Shown one piece after another: positions 51,911-60,092 of a DNA stretch of 64,000 nucleotides (its first letter is position 1; each line of letters starts with the position of its first letter). The DNA is taken from the NCBI GenBank assembly GCA_905479575.1, contig CAJQNB010000003.1, positions 1-64,000 on the forward strand. Direction: 5' to 3'. The notes under the pieces were generated by a model. That model had not been told where the DNA came from. It did not search any database and saw only the letters and a list, made by a program, of their open reading frames with translations. The position numbers were made by a program, and so were the translations under genes. Source of the DNA: an uncultured Pseudophaeobacter sp. Its GTDB lineage: Bacteria > Pseudomonadota > Alphaproteobacteria > Rhodobacterales > Rhodobacteraceae.

Positions 51911-52205
51911 CTGTGTCACACTCCTGAGTTAGATTACCGTCTGACTTTAGACGTCCGAAACATCGGGCGGGCTCTGCCCTACAGCCCCGTTGAGAATCAA
52001 ACTAGCCCGTTGTGCACAGCCGCGAAACGGGGCTCACGCGACTGTGTTTGAACAGCGCAATTGCGTGAACACACAGAAAGTTGCGGCGATCAGACCTTCC
52101 AGTCATTGGAATTTTGGACAAAGCCCCTATTCTCAGTAGACATCGCGCATGGGCGCAGGGCGTCGCGCGCCTCTTACACCACTAGCAAAGACAGGGCTCC
52201 TTCAG

Positions 52206-53087
52206 ATGAGTGATACAACCTATACCCCGCCGCAGGTTTGGACTTGGGAAAAGGACAACGGTGGGCGGTTTGCCTCGATCAACCGTCCGATTGCCGGGGC
52301 GACCCACGACAAGGAGCTGCCCGTGGGCAAACATCCGTTCCAGCTTTATTCGCTGGCCACCCCCAATGGGGTCAAGGTCACGGTGATGCTGGAAGAGCTC
52401 TTGGAAAAGGGCCATTCCGGTGCCGAGTATGATGCCTGGTTGATCAATATCGGCGAAGGTGACCAGTTTGGCTCAGGCTTTGTGGAGATCAATCCGAACT
52501 CCAAGATCCCCGCCCTGCATGACCTGAGCGGCGAGGCGCCGCTGCGGGTGTTTGAATCCGGCTCCATGCTGGTGCATCTGGCCGAAAAATTTGGCGCATT
52601 CCTGCCCAACGACGGTGCGGCGCGCACCGAGGTGATGAACTGGCTGTTCTGGCAGATGGGCAGCGCCCCCTACCTGGGCGGCGGCTTTGGCCATTTCTAC
52701 GCCTATGCCCCTGAAAAGTGGCAATATCCTATCGACCGTTTTTCCATGGAAGCCAAACGTCAGCTTGACGTACTGGACCGCCAGCTGGCCGAAAACACAT
52801 TCATCGCGGGTGACGACTACAGTATCGCCGATATTGCCATCTGGCCCTGGTATGGCCAGCTGGTGCTGGGACGCCTTTATGAGGCAGCTGAGTTCCTGGA
52901 TGTGGAAAGCTATACCAACGTGATGCGTTGGGCCAAAGAAATCGACGCCCGCCCTGCGGTCAGCCGTGGCCGGATGGTGAACCGGGCCTTTGGCGCGTTG
53001 CATACCCAACTGCGTGAACGCCATGACGCAGGTGATTTCGACACCCGGACCCAGGACAAACTGGAACCTGCCGAAAGCGACAGCTGA
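52206..53087 (+). CDS. yghU: Glutathione S-transferase family protein, YghU type
   Basis: The 293-residue protein matches YghU-type GSTs, which are longer than usual GSTs and act as disulfide-bond reductases on glutathione-linked substrates. The N-terminal extension has VWTWEKDNGGRFASINRPIA, then the thioredoxin fold (PFQLYSLATPNGVKVTVMLE) with an NPNSKIPAL cis-Pro and ESGSMLVHLAE, and a helical C-terminal domain with YSIADIAIWPWY. ATG 52206 starts the conserved region. The intergenic palindrome element begins 11 bp after its stop. Confidence 0.9.
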   Translation: MSDTTYTPPQVWTWEKDNGGRFASINRPIAGATHDKELPVGKHPFQLYSLATPNGVKVTVMLEELLEKGHSGAEYDAWLINIGEGDQFGSGFVEINPNSKIPALHDLSGEAPLRVFESGSMLVHLAEKFGAFLPNDGAARTEVMNWLFWQMGSAPYLGGGFGHFYAYAPEKWQYPIDRFSMEAKRQLDVLDRQLAENTFIAGDDYSIADIAIWPWYGQLVLGRLYEAAEFLDVESYTNVMRWAKEIDARPAVSRGRMVNRAFGALHTQLRERHDAGDFDTRTQDKLEPAESDS

Positions 53088-53097
53088 CCCCAGCAAA

Positions 53098-53331
53098 GGG
53101 AGGGCTCCCGCCCCCAGGCCTCTTTTGGCCAAGGCCAAAAGAGGCAGCTGGCGTTGGGCCCGGCACTGCGCGCAAGCGCGCAGTGCGGCAGCGACATACG
53201 GCAGAGCATTGTGCGCTTACGCTTTTGTTGAAGAGATCAACGCCCGATCCTCACGCGCACGCCGCGCTTGCGCGGCGCTGGGCCCAACGGGAAGAGCCCT
53301 GCAAAGGGCGATGACGGGCGGGAGCCCCCCC
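53098..53331. repeat. Nested multi-palindrome intergenic element (234 bp)
   Basis: Outer arms 53098-53113 and 53316-53331 are inverted copies with 15 of 16 matches. Inside are a 13-bp palindrome with AA centre (53118-53145), a second pair of inverted 10-mers (53152-53161 with 53280-53289), an 11-bp palindrome with AA centre (53163-53186), GTGCGC/GCGCAC (53211-53216 with 53255-53260), GTTGA-AGAGA-TCAAC (53227-53241), a 7-bp palindrome with TT centre (53261-53276) and GCCCT-GCAA-AGGGC (53296-53309), which has a GNRA-type loop. This could fold as one multibranched RNA or be a mobile palindromic repeat. CTTTTTG follows on the plus strand. Confidence 0.8.
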
Positions 53332-53394
53332 TTTTTGCCTTTCCGCGCCAGGGCCCGTTGGGCATAGGCGTCTGTTAAGACCGGGGGGGAGGGA

Positions 53395-54201
53395 TTATTT
53401 TAGGATCGGCGGCTTATCCGGGTCGCTGCCTGGAATGACTGGCTGATAGATCTTTGGCTCTTCCAGCTTGGGCAGATCAAATCGCAATCCGACGCGCGCC
53501 AGGCTGGCAGCCATTGGATCGGAAGCCGCAAAAAATCCAACATCCAGTGCACCAGCCTCAATCCCGGAGAACGTCAAAGCTTCACTGACCGCCTGCGCCA
53601 GTGCCGCCTCGGCCTCTGGCTGCGCAGCAACAAAACCCAGCAGGTGTCCCTGCCCACCGCCCCTGTAGCGCAGCGACACCAGATAGGCGGCCGTGGCCAG
53701 TCCGGCAGCTGTCGCCAGTTTTACATCCAGAGCGCTCAGCAATACTTCTGGCAGCCCGGCGGGTGGCAGGAGCTCTTCGATCGCGGCTTCCACCTGATCC
53801 GGTGCATTCTGCAACGTCTCCTGCAGCCAGCCCACTGCCTCCGCGGACAAGAGCGTCGACGAGGGTGCCACCTCCAGGTTCACCCCCAAGCCAATGCCCT
53901 GCCCGGCCAGCATTTCAACCACGCCGCGCCCGGCAAGCCCCGCATAGGGCACTGCGTCACCGGCAAACTGAGCCAGCCGGTCCTCGCGGTCAAACACCAA
54001 CACAAATCGCCCATCGGGGGTTTCAAACAATTCTGGCGAGATCCTGTCGCCTTCCGGCTCTTTGCTCAGCATCATGAACAGCTCGCTATCGGCCAGGCGT
54101 TCATAAAACCGCAGCCGAGCCGCGCCATCCTCCGGAGCCGCCTGCATCTGCGCATAGGCCCGGTCCAGCGGGGTGATGTCCTCTGGGGGTGTCTCACTCA
54201 T
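53395..54201 (-). CDS. SseB-family protein
   Basis: The 268-residue protein carries an SseB N-terminal-like domain: LDRAYAQMQAAPEDGAARLR, then FYERLADSELFMML and DGRFVLVFDREDRLAQF. The C-terminal part has a second alpha/beta region. SseB-like proteins are widespread with unclear roles. ATG 54201 overlaps the stop of the uracil-DNA glycosylase-like gene in an ATGA, so the two are translationally coupled. An upstream start at 54276 would lie in that gene and is not needed. Confidence 0.82.
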   Translation of the reverse strand: MSETPPEDITPLDRAYAQMQAAPEDGAARLRFYERLADSELFMMLSKEPEGDRISPELFETPDGRFVLVFDREDRLAQFAGDAVPYAGLAGRGVVEMLAGQGIGLGVNLEVAPSSTLLSAEAVGWLQETLQNAPDQVEAAIEELLPPAGLPEVLLSALDVKLATAAGLATAAYLVSLRYRGGGQGHLLGFVAAQPEAEAALAQAVSEALTFSGIEAGALDVGFFAASDPMAASLARVGLRFDLPKLEEPKIYQPVIPGSDPDKPPILK

Positions 54202-54788
54202 TTCATCAGCTCCTTTACCCGCCCCCGAAGCACCGGCAGCAGCTCGGCTTCGAACCAGGGGTTTCGTTTCAACCACCCGGTATTGCGCCAGGAGGGATGA
54301 GGCAAGGGAAAGACGCGCGGCGCATGGTCCCGCCAGGCCGCCACCCGCTGGCCAACCGGCATTTTGCCGCCCAGGTGGAAGGCCTGCGCCGGGCCGCCAA
54401 TTGCCAGGGTCAGCGCCACATTTGGCAGGCTTATCATCACCCGGTTCCGCCAGGTTGCGGCACAGATCGGCGGCGGCGGCAAATCTGCATTTTGGGCGTT
54501 ATAGCCGGGAAAGCAAAACCCCATGGGCACAATCGCCACCTGCTCCCGGTCATAAAACTCTGCCTCCCCAAGCCCCAGCCAATGCCGCAGCCGATCACCG
54601 GACGGATCGGTAAATGGCCGACCACTTTTATGCACCCGCAGCCCCGGAGCCTGACCAGCAATCAGGATCCGCGCCGAAGGGGCAAACCAGACGACGGGGC
54701 GCGGTTGATGCTGGGTGTGGGTTGCGGCAAACCGGTCGGCGCAGATCCGGCAGGCTCTGATCTCGTCCCCTAGTTTTTCTGCCTGCAC
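54198..54788 (-). CDS. Uracil-DNA glycosylase superfamily protein
   Basis: The 196-residue protein starts with a Cys pair (RACRICADRF), like the iron-sulfur cysteines of family 4/5 glycosylases. Motif 1 is GQAPGLRVHKSGRPFTD with SGDRLRHWLG, an aromatic-rich VPMGFCFPGYN follows, and motif 2 is PLPHPSWRN. Members excise uracil or related bases from DNA. The best start is GTG 54788, with GAGGAGAAGG upstream; an ATG-started extension to 55082 would cross an AT-rich promoter region and is not conserved in style. It forms an operon with the SseB-like gene. Confidence 0.85.
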   Translation of the reverse strand: MQAEKLGDEIRACRICADRFAATHTQHQPRPVVWFAPSARILIAGQAPGLRVHKSGRPFTDPSGDRLRHWLGLGEAEFYDREQVAIVPMGFCFPGYNAQNADLPPPPICAATWRNRVMISLPNVALTLAIGGPAQAFHLGGKMPVGQRVAAWRDHAPRVFPLPHPSWRNTGWLKRNPWFEAELLPVLRGRVKELMK

Positions 54789-55137
54789 TGCCTTCTCCTC
54801 GTGTTGCCCGACCCTGCCAGGTTCTGGCGCACAGGACAAACCGCCCCTCACACCGGCACGCAACCCACCACTCCCATTGTTTCCAAAAGAAAAACAGTTA
54901 GAAAGCAGGCAACAAGACCGTTTCCAGTGCAGTGAGCGCTGGATCTCACCAGAATGGTTAATCAATCCTTGAAGATTTATGCCATAATTCGACATAATAA
55001 AGCCAAAATCGGAACCCATACCCTTAACAATCATAGGATATTCCAGAAATACGGGGGATCCGGCCGTCACTATGACTGGCAAGCATCCCGCCTAGACCCG
55101 CCCCACTGGGGCAGCCGATGAAGCACCAGGACAAGCA
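54789..55137. other. Divergent intergenic region, UDG / capsule operon
   Basis: This 349-bp gap separates the glycosylase from kpsT. It has the lowest GC of its surroundings near 54950-55035, fitting the capsule-operon promoter. ATGGTTAA (54954-54961) is the reverse of a CtrA half-site TTAACCAT, but it is a single half-site. I see no supported gene. Confidence 0.45.
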
Positions 55138-55797
55138 ATGCTTGAGTTTGAAAATGTCAGCAAGTCCTTCTGGACGGGAAGTCAGCGCAAGGTCATTCTT
55201 GACCAGGTGTCCTTTCGGGTTGAGCTGGGCAAATCTCTTGGCATCCTGGCGCCAAACGGCACCGGCAAGACCACGCTCATCAATATGATGGCTGGCCTGG
55301 AAAAACCTGACGAAGGCGAAATCCGGCGCGGCTGCAAGATCTCCTTTCCGCTGGGGTTTATGGGCGGCGTGGTCAATCGACTTTCGGCACTGGCAAATGC
55401 CCGCTACATCGCCAATCTCTACGGGCTGGATCCTGATTACGTCGAGGCCTATTGCCGTTGGCTCTGTGGCCTGGGGGAGTACTTTGACCAGCCCCTTGGC
55501 ACCTATTCCTCCGGGATGCGGGCCCGGTTCAGCTTTTCGCTGATGCTGGCCCTGGATTTCGATGTCTATCTGATTGATGAGGGCATGCCGAGCACCACGG
55601 ATGTGGAGTTCAACAAGAAGGCCGGGGCAATCCTGCAGGAACGCCTGCAAACCACCACCATCATCATCGTCTCGCACCAGGCCAAAACGCTGGAAAAATT
55701 TGCCAGCTCGGCGGCCGTTCTGCTGGACGGGAAACTCAATATGTTTGAAACCTTGGAAGAAGCGAAGCAGCTCTATGACTACGAAACCCAAGGCTAA
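55138..55797 (+). CDS. kpsT: Capsule polysaccharide export ATPase KpsT
   Basis: The 219-residue ATPase powers export of group 2-type capsular polysaccharide across the inner membrane. It starts MLEFENVSKSFWTGSQRKVI, has Walker A APNGTGKTT, a degenerate signature YSSGMRARF and Walker B YLIDEGM, all typical of KpsT. It overlaps kpsE by 23 bp in another frame, so translation is coupled. The membrane partner KpsM is not beside it in this window. Confidence 0.9.
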   Translation: MLEFENVSKSFWTGSQRKVILDQVSFRVELGKSLGILAPNGTGKTTLINMMAGLEKPDEGEIRRGCKISFPLGFMGGVVNRLSALANARYIANLYGLDPDYVEAYCRWLCGLGEYFDQPLGTYSSGMRARFSFSLMLALDFDVYLIDEGMPSTTDVEFNKKAGAILQERLQTTTIIIVSHQAKTLEKFASSAAVLLDGKLNMFETLEEAKQLYDYETQG

Positions 55798-57460
55798 AAA
55801 GTTCAGAATTCGCCGTAACCCAGCCTCTCCTGATGCCGGGTCCACAGGTGAGACTGCAGCCGCCCGCCCCATTCCGGCGCCCGATGCGCAAAGCAGTGCG
55901 GGCGCGGCCAGTGCCTCGGCCCAGCAGCAGCCAACTGGCTCTGAACAGTCCCCCAAGGCCGCCGCAGCCGCAGGCAAACCGCCCCTGTCCGGGCAGGTGA
56001 GCTCGGCGCGCGAAACCCGCCTTGAGACAGATATCGACGCCATCCGCCAAGAGGGGCTCACCGGGCGCCAGTTACGCATGGCGCGGCGCGTGGCGCAAAA
56101 ACATGATCTGCCTGCGACCTCGGATTTTGATGCCGTCCGCCTGCTGCGCGAAAAGGGCATAGATCCGTTTAAACGAGCCAATATGCTGGAACTGGTGGTG
56201 CCGCAAAACAAGGCACAGCCCGACAACACGCCAGCCGTGGGCCAGCCCGTGCAGCTGCCCCAGACTGTGCCTGCCGCAAAAACCAACCTGCCCTCAACCG
56301 AGCTCAGTCCTGCCCAGCGACGCCAGCATGAAATTTCCGAAATGCAGCGCGAGATCGCCGGACGGCGTCGTCGCAAGCTGGTCCTGCTCCTGGCACGTCT
56401 GGGCTTTTTTGTCATGCTGCCAACCCTGATCACCGGGTATTTCTTTTATGCGGTTGCCACCCCGATGTATGCGACCAAATCCGAGTTTTTGGTGCTCAAG
56501 GCCGATGGCGCCGGCGCGGTCAGTGGCCTGCTGAGCGGCACCCAGTTTGCCACCAGCCAGGATTCCATCGCCGTGCAGGGTTATCTGCAATCCAAAGGCG
56601 CCATGCTACGGCTGGACGATGAAATGGGCTTCAAGGATCATTTCACCCAGGGCTGGATCGACCCCATTCAGCGGCTTGACCCCAATCCGACCAATGAACA
56701 GGCCTACAAGGTTTACAAGCGCAACGTCAAAATCGGCTATGACCCCACCGAAGGTGTGGTACGCATGGAAGTCTCTGCCGCAGACCCCGAGGTGTCTGCC
56801 GAGTTTTCCCGCCGCCTGATCAGCTATGCCCAGGATGAGGTGAACCACCTGTCCGAACAAAAACGCTCTGATCAGGTCAGCGAATCTGAGGCGGCTCTGG
56901 AGCTGGCGGAAAGCAAACGCCGCGAGGCGCAGCGGCATCTGGTGGAGCTGCAACAAGACGGTATGGTGCTGGACCCCGAGGGCGTCATCCTGTCGCTGCG
57001 CTCACAGATCAACACCTTTGAGGTTCAGTTGCAGCAAAAGGAGCTGGAACTGGCAGCCTTGATGGACAACACCCGCCCCAACCGCGCCAAGGTTGCCGGT
57101 GTCGAGGCCGACATCAACCGCCTGAGCACAGTGATCGAGCGGCTGAATGACCGGATGACCGATGCCTCGGAAGGCGAAAACTCGCTTGCCAATCATCGGG
57201 TGCAGATTCAGATGGCTCAGGCCGATCTCGCTACCCGTGATCTGATGCTGCAATCCGCCTTACAACAAGTGGAATCCACCCGCATGGAGGCCAACCGCCA
57301 GGTCCGCTATCTGACCACCGCCGTTGCCCCCGTCGCCAGCGAAGAGCCCAGCTATCCGCGCAAATTCGAAAATACGATTTTGGCATTCCTGATCTTTTCC
57401 GGTATCTACCTGTTGTGTTCACTCACAGCATCCATTCTCCGGGAACAGGTTTCGTCGTAA
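55775..57460 (+). CDS. kpsE: Capsule polysaccharide export inner-membrane protein KpsE
   Basis: The 561-residue protein has a long charged, Ala/Pro/Gln-rich cytosolic N-terminus (about 1-190), a first helix (about 205-225: RLGFFVMLPTLITGYFFYAV), a large periplasmic region with coiled coils (SEAALELAESKRREAQRHLV) and a last helix (ILAFLIFSGIYLLCSL). This is the polysaccharide copolymerase layout of KpsE, which links the inner-membrane ABC exporter to the outer-membrane KpsD channel. The N-terminal extension makes it longer than the roughly 380-residue E. coli KpsE. ATG 55775 lies inside kpsT; kdsA follows after 3 bp. Confidence 0.87.
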   Translation: MTTKPKAKKFRIRRNPASPDAGSTGETAAARPIPAPDAQSSAGAASASAQQQPTGSEQSPKAAAAAGKPPLSGQVSSARETRLETDIDAIRQEGLTGRQLRMARRVAQKHDLPATSDFDAVRLLREKGIDPFKRANMLELVVPQNKAQPDNTPAVGQPVQLPQTVPAAKTNLPSTELSPAQRRQHEISEMQREIAGRRRRKLVLLLARLGFFVMLPTLITGYFFYAVATPMYATKSEFLVLKADGAGAVSGLLSGTQFATSQDSIAVQGYLQSKGAMLRLDDEMGFKDHFTQGWIDPIQRLDPNPTNEQAYKVYKRNVKIGYDPTEGVVRMEVSAADPEVSAEFSRRLISYAQDEVNHLSEQKRSDQVSESEAALELAESKRREAQRHLVELQQDGMVLDPEGVILSLRSQINTFEVQLQQKELELAALMDNTRPNRAKVAGVEADINRLSTVIERLNDRMTDASEGENSLANHRVQIQMAQADLATRDLMLQSALQQVESTRMEANRQVRYLTTAVAPVASEEPSYPRKFENTILAFLIFSGIYLLCSLTASILREQVSS

Positions 57461-57463
57461 GTC

Positions 57464-58297
57464 ATGAAAAACATCCAAGTCGCCAACCTCACCATTGGCA
57501 ATGATCGCCCCCTGACCATTCTCGCCGGCCCCTGCCAGCTGGAAAGCGCAGATCACGCCCAGATGATCGCCGGCACCCTGAAAGAGGCCTGCGACAAGGT
57601 TGGTGCGCAATATGTTTTCAAGGGCTCTTACGACAAGGCCAACCGCACCTCGATCAACGCCAAACCCGCCCTGGGGCTGGACGCGGGGCTAAAGGTGCTG
57701 CAATCGGTCAAGGATGAAATCGGCGTTCCGGTGCTGACAGACATTCACGAGGCGGACCATTGTGACCCGGTTGCCGCGGTGGTCGACATCCTGCAGATCC
57801 CGGCCTTTCTGTGCCGCCAGACCTCACTTTTGCTGGCCGCCGGGCGCACTGGCGCGGTAATCAACGTTAAAAAGGGTCAGTTTCTGGCGCCCTGGGACAT
57901 GCCCAATGTGGTGGCCAAGATCGAAAGCACCGGCAATAGCCGGATCATGCTGACCGAGCGCGGCGTGTCTTTTGGCTACAACCGCCTGGTGGTCGATATG
58001 CAAAGCCTGCCTGAAATGGCCCGCACCGGCTATCCGGTGGTGATGGATGCCACCCATGCCGTGGCCCAGCCCGGCGGGCTGGGCGGTGCCTCGGGCGGGC
58101 AGCGCGAATTTGCGCCCATCCTGGCCCGCGCCGCGGTCGCAACCGGCATTGCCTCGGTCTTTATGGAAACCCATCAGGATCCGGACAACGCCCCCTGTGA
58201 CGGCCCCAATATGATTTACCTCGATCAGATGCCCAAACTTATTGAAACCCTGATGGCCTTTGACGCGCTCGCCAAAGCCAACCCAATTATTATCTGA
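57464..58297 (+). CDS. kdsA: 3-deoxy-8-phosphooctulonate synthase
   Basis: The 277-residue enzyme joins phosphoenolpyruvate and arabinose 5-phosphate to make Kdo 8-phosphate, precursor of the Kdo in lipid A core and in the linker of group 2 capsules. The GPCQLESADHA block, KGSYDKANRTS, TDIHEADHC and MDATHAVAQPGG are all present. Position 3 bp after kpsE places it in the capsule operon, which suits a capsule with a Kdo linker, though it may be the only copy and also serve LPS. Confidence 0.96.
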   Translation: MKNIQVANLTIGNDRPLTILAGPCQLESADHAQMIAGTLKEACDKVGAQYVFKGSYDKANRTSINAKPALGLDAGLKVLQSVKDEIGVPVLTDIHEADHCDPVAAVVDILQIPAFLCRQTSLLLAAGRTGAVINVKKGQFLAPWDMPNVVAKIESTGNSRIMLTERGVSFGYNRLVVDMQSLPEMARTGYPVVMDATHAVAQPGGLGGASGGQREFAPILARAAVATGIASVFMETHQDPDNAPCDGPNMIYLDQMPKLIETLMAFDALAKANPIII

Positions 58298-58317
58298 CCC
58301 CTCAAGGGATTATTAAA

Positions 58318-59814
58318 ATGAAAAAACCAAGCTCCCCGGTGCAGCCAAACACCTGGAATTTTCTGCGCGATCCAATGATCACTCCAACCGGTTTTCGCGA
58401 ATATGATGCCCGTTGGAAGTACCCCGAAGAGATCAACCTGCCTGGCATGACCGCCCTGGGGCTGGGACTGGGAACCCAGATGCACCGGCGCGGTATTCCG
58501 CCGGTGATTGCTGTGGCCAATGACTACCGCGACTATTCCCTGGCCATCAAACAGGCGCTTATTCTGGGGCTGATGCAGGCTGGCATCCAAGTCAAAGACA
58601 TCGGCCCGGCCGTGTCCCCCATGGCCTATTTTGCCCAGTTCCATCTGGACGTACCAGCAGTCGCCATGGTCACCGCTAGCCACAACCCCAATGGCTGGAC
58701 CGGCGTCAAAATGGGCTTTGAACGCCCCTTGACACACGGCCCCGACGAGATGAGCGAACTGCGCGACATCGTGCTGAACGGCGAGGGCGAGGCCCGCACC
58801 GGTGGCTCTTATGAATTTGTCGATGGGGTCAAAGAGGCCTATCTCGACGATCTGGTGGGCGATTTCAAAATGACCCGCAAGCTCAAAGTGGTCTGCGCCA
58901 CCGGCAATGGCACCGCCTCGGCCTTTGCCCCCGAATTGTTTGAACGCATCGGCGTTGAGGTGGTGCCCAGCCACACAGAGCTGGACTACACCTTCCCCCA
59001 CTATAACCCCAACCCCGAAGACATGGAGATGCTGCACGACATGGCCGACAGCGTCAAAGCCTCCGGCGCCGATATGGCGCTTGGCTTTGATGGCGATGGC
59101 GACCGCTGTGGCGTGGTGGACGACGAAGGCGAAGAGATCTTTGCCGATAAGGTTGGCGTCATCATGGCGCGGGATCTCAGCAAGATTTACCCCAATGCGA
59201 CCTTTGTGGCCGATGTCAAATCCACTGGGCTCTTTGCTTCGGACCCCGAGCTGCAAAAGAACGGCGTGACGGCGGATTACTGGAAAACCGGCCATAGCCA
59301 TATGAAACGCCGGGTCAAGGAAATCGGCGCCCTGGCGGGCTTTGAAAAATCCGGCCACTACTTCCTGGCGGAACCGATCGGGCGCGGCTACGATTGCGGC
59401 ATGCGCGTCGCGGTCGAGATCTGCAAACTGATGGAGCGCAATCCTGACATGTCGATGTCAGACCTGCGCAAGGCGCTGCCCAAGACCTGGTCAACGCCCA
59501 CCATGTCGCCCTATTGTGCGGATACCGAAAAATACACCGTGCTGGAGCGGCTGGTGGCCAAGCTGGTGGCCAAACATGAGGCCGCAGAACCCCTGGCAGG
59601 CCGCCGCATCAAAGAGGTGGTGACGGTGAATGGTGCCCGGGTGATCCTGGACAACGGCTCCTGGGGCCTGGTGCGCGCCTCTTCCAATACACCTAACCTG
59701 GTTGTGGTCTGTGAAAGCTCTGACAGCGAAGACGAAATGCGCGCTATCTTTGCCGATATTGATGCGGTCATCCGCACCGAACCCTTGGTGGGCGACTACG
59801 ACCAGACGATCTAA
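58318..59814 (+). CDS. Phosphomannomutase/phosphoglucomutase family protein
   Basis: The 498-residue alpha-D-phosphohexomutase has the phosphoserine loop TASHNPNGWTG (about residues 118-128), the metal loop GFDGDGDRCGVVDD (about 257-270) and a sugar-binding loop GFEKSGHYF. It interconverts hexose 1- and 6-phosphates, giving mannose or glucose 1-phosphate for nucleotide-sugar synthesis. It follows kdsA after 20 bp in the capsule operon and is followed by a strong terminator. The choice between mannose and glucose forms cannot be made by eye. Confidence 0.92.
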   Translation: MKKPSSPVQPNTWNFLRDPMITPTGFREYDARWKYPEEINLPGMTALGLGLGTQMHRRGIPPVIAVANDYRDYSLAIKQALILGLMQAGIQVKDIGPAVSPMAYFAQFHLDVPAVAMVTASHNPNGWTGVKMGFERPLTHGPDEMSELRDIVLNGEGEARTGGSYEFVDGVKEAYLDDLVGDFKMTRKLKVVCATGNGTASAFAPELFERIGVEVVPSHTELDYTFPHYNPNPEDMEMLHDMADSVKASGADMALGFDGDGDRCGVVDDEGEEIFADKVGVIMARDLSKIYPNATFVADVKSTGLFASDPELQKNGVTADYWKTGHSHMKRRVKEIGALAGFEKSGHYFLAEPIGRGYDCGMRVAVEICKLMERNPDMSMSDLRKALPKTWSTPTMSPYCADTEKYTVLERLVAKLVAKHEAAEPLAGRRIKEVVTVNGARVILDNGSWGLVRASSNTPNLVVVCESSDSEDEMRAIFADIDAVIRTEPLVGDYDQTI

Positions 59815-59872
59815 GGCTGGGCCTCTTCTCAACGATGCCAAATGGTTTCCCCTGCCCTGCGGCAGGCGACCC

Positions 59873-59901
59873 GGGCCCGCCTCACGGCGGGCCCTTTTCT
59901 T
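59873..59901 (+). terminator. Strong Rho-independent terminator ending the capsule operon
   Basis: GGGCCCGCC (59873-59881) and GGCGGGCCC (59886-59894) form a perfect 9-bp stem with a TCAC loop, followed by TTTTCTTTT. Confidence 0.9.
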
Positions 59902-59903
59902 TT

Positions 59904-59934
59904 CAAACCTGTCTCGCCGTGAGGCGAGCCCATT
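59904..59934. repeat. 31-bp hairpin repeat, copy 1
   Basis: CAAACCTG, then the hairpin CTCGCC-GTGA-GGCGAG, then CCCATT. A second copy lies at 60013-60043 in the same orientation. The hairpin is kept in both while the centre differs. Confidence 0.75.
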
Positions 59935-60012
59935 GAAATACGGAAACGGGGCCAAGATACCTAACCGCGAGATACGGGACCGAAAGGAGCAAAAGGCGGG
60001 TCCCTGCCCCTG

Positions 60013-60043
60013 CAAACCTGCCTCGCCCAAAGGGCGAGCCATT
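60013..60043. repeat. 31-bp hairpin repeat, copy 2
   Basis: CAAACCTG, then the hairpin CTCGCCC-AAA-GGGCGAG, then CCATT. It is a direct copy of 59904-59934 at 109-bp spacing, with a changed loop and matching stem change. Confidence 0.75.
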
Positions 60044-60092
60044 AGAGCAACGCCCCCCGTCGAACAGGCGAGCGGGTCCGGCCAGGCGGGAC

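Noticed and set aside
54954-54961. CtrA half-site before the capsule operon
   Set aside because: A single 8-bp half-site without its partner at the normal spacing is expected by chance in a window of this size.
54789-55082. N-terminal extension of the uracil-DNA glycosylase back to 55082
   Set aside because: The extension would cover an AT-rich promoter-like region and has no conserved sequence, while GTG 54788 has a good ribosome-binding site.
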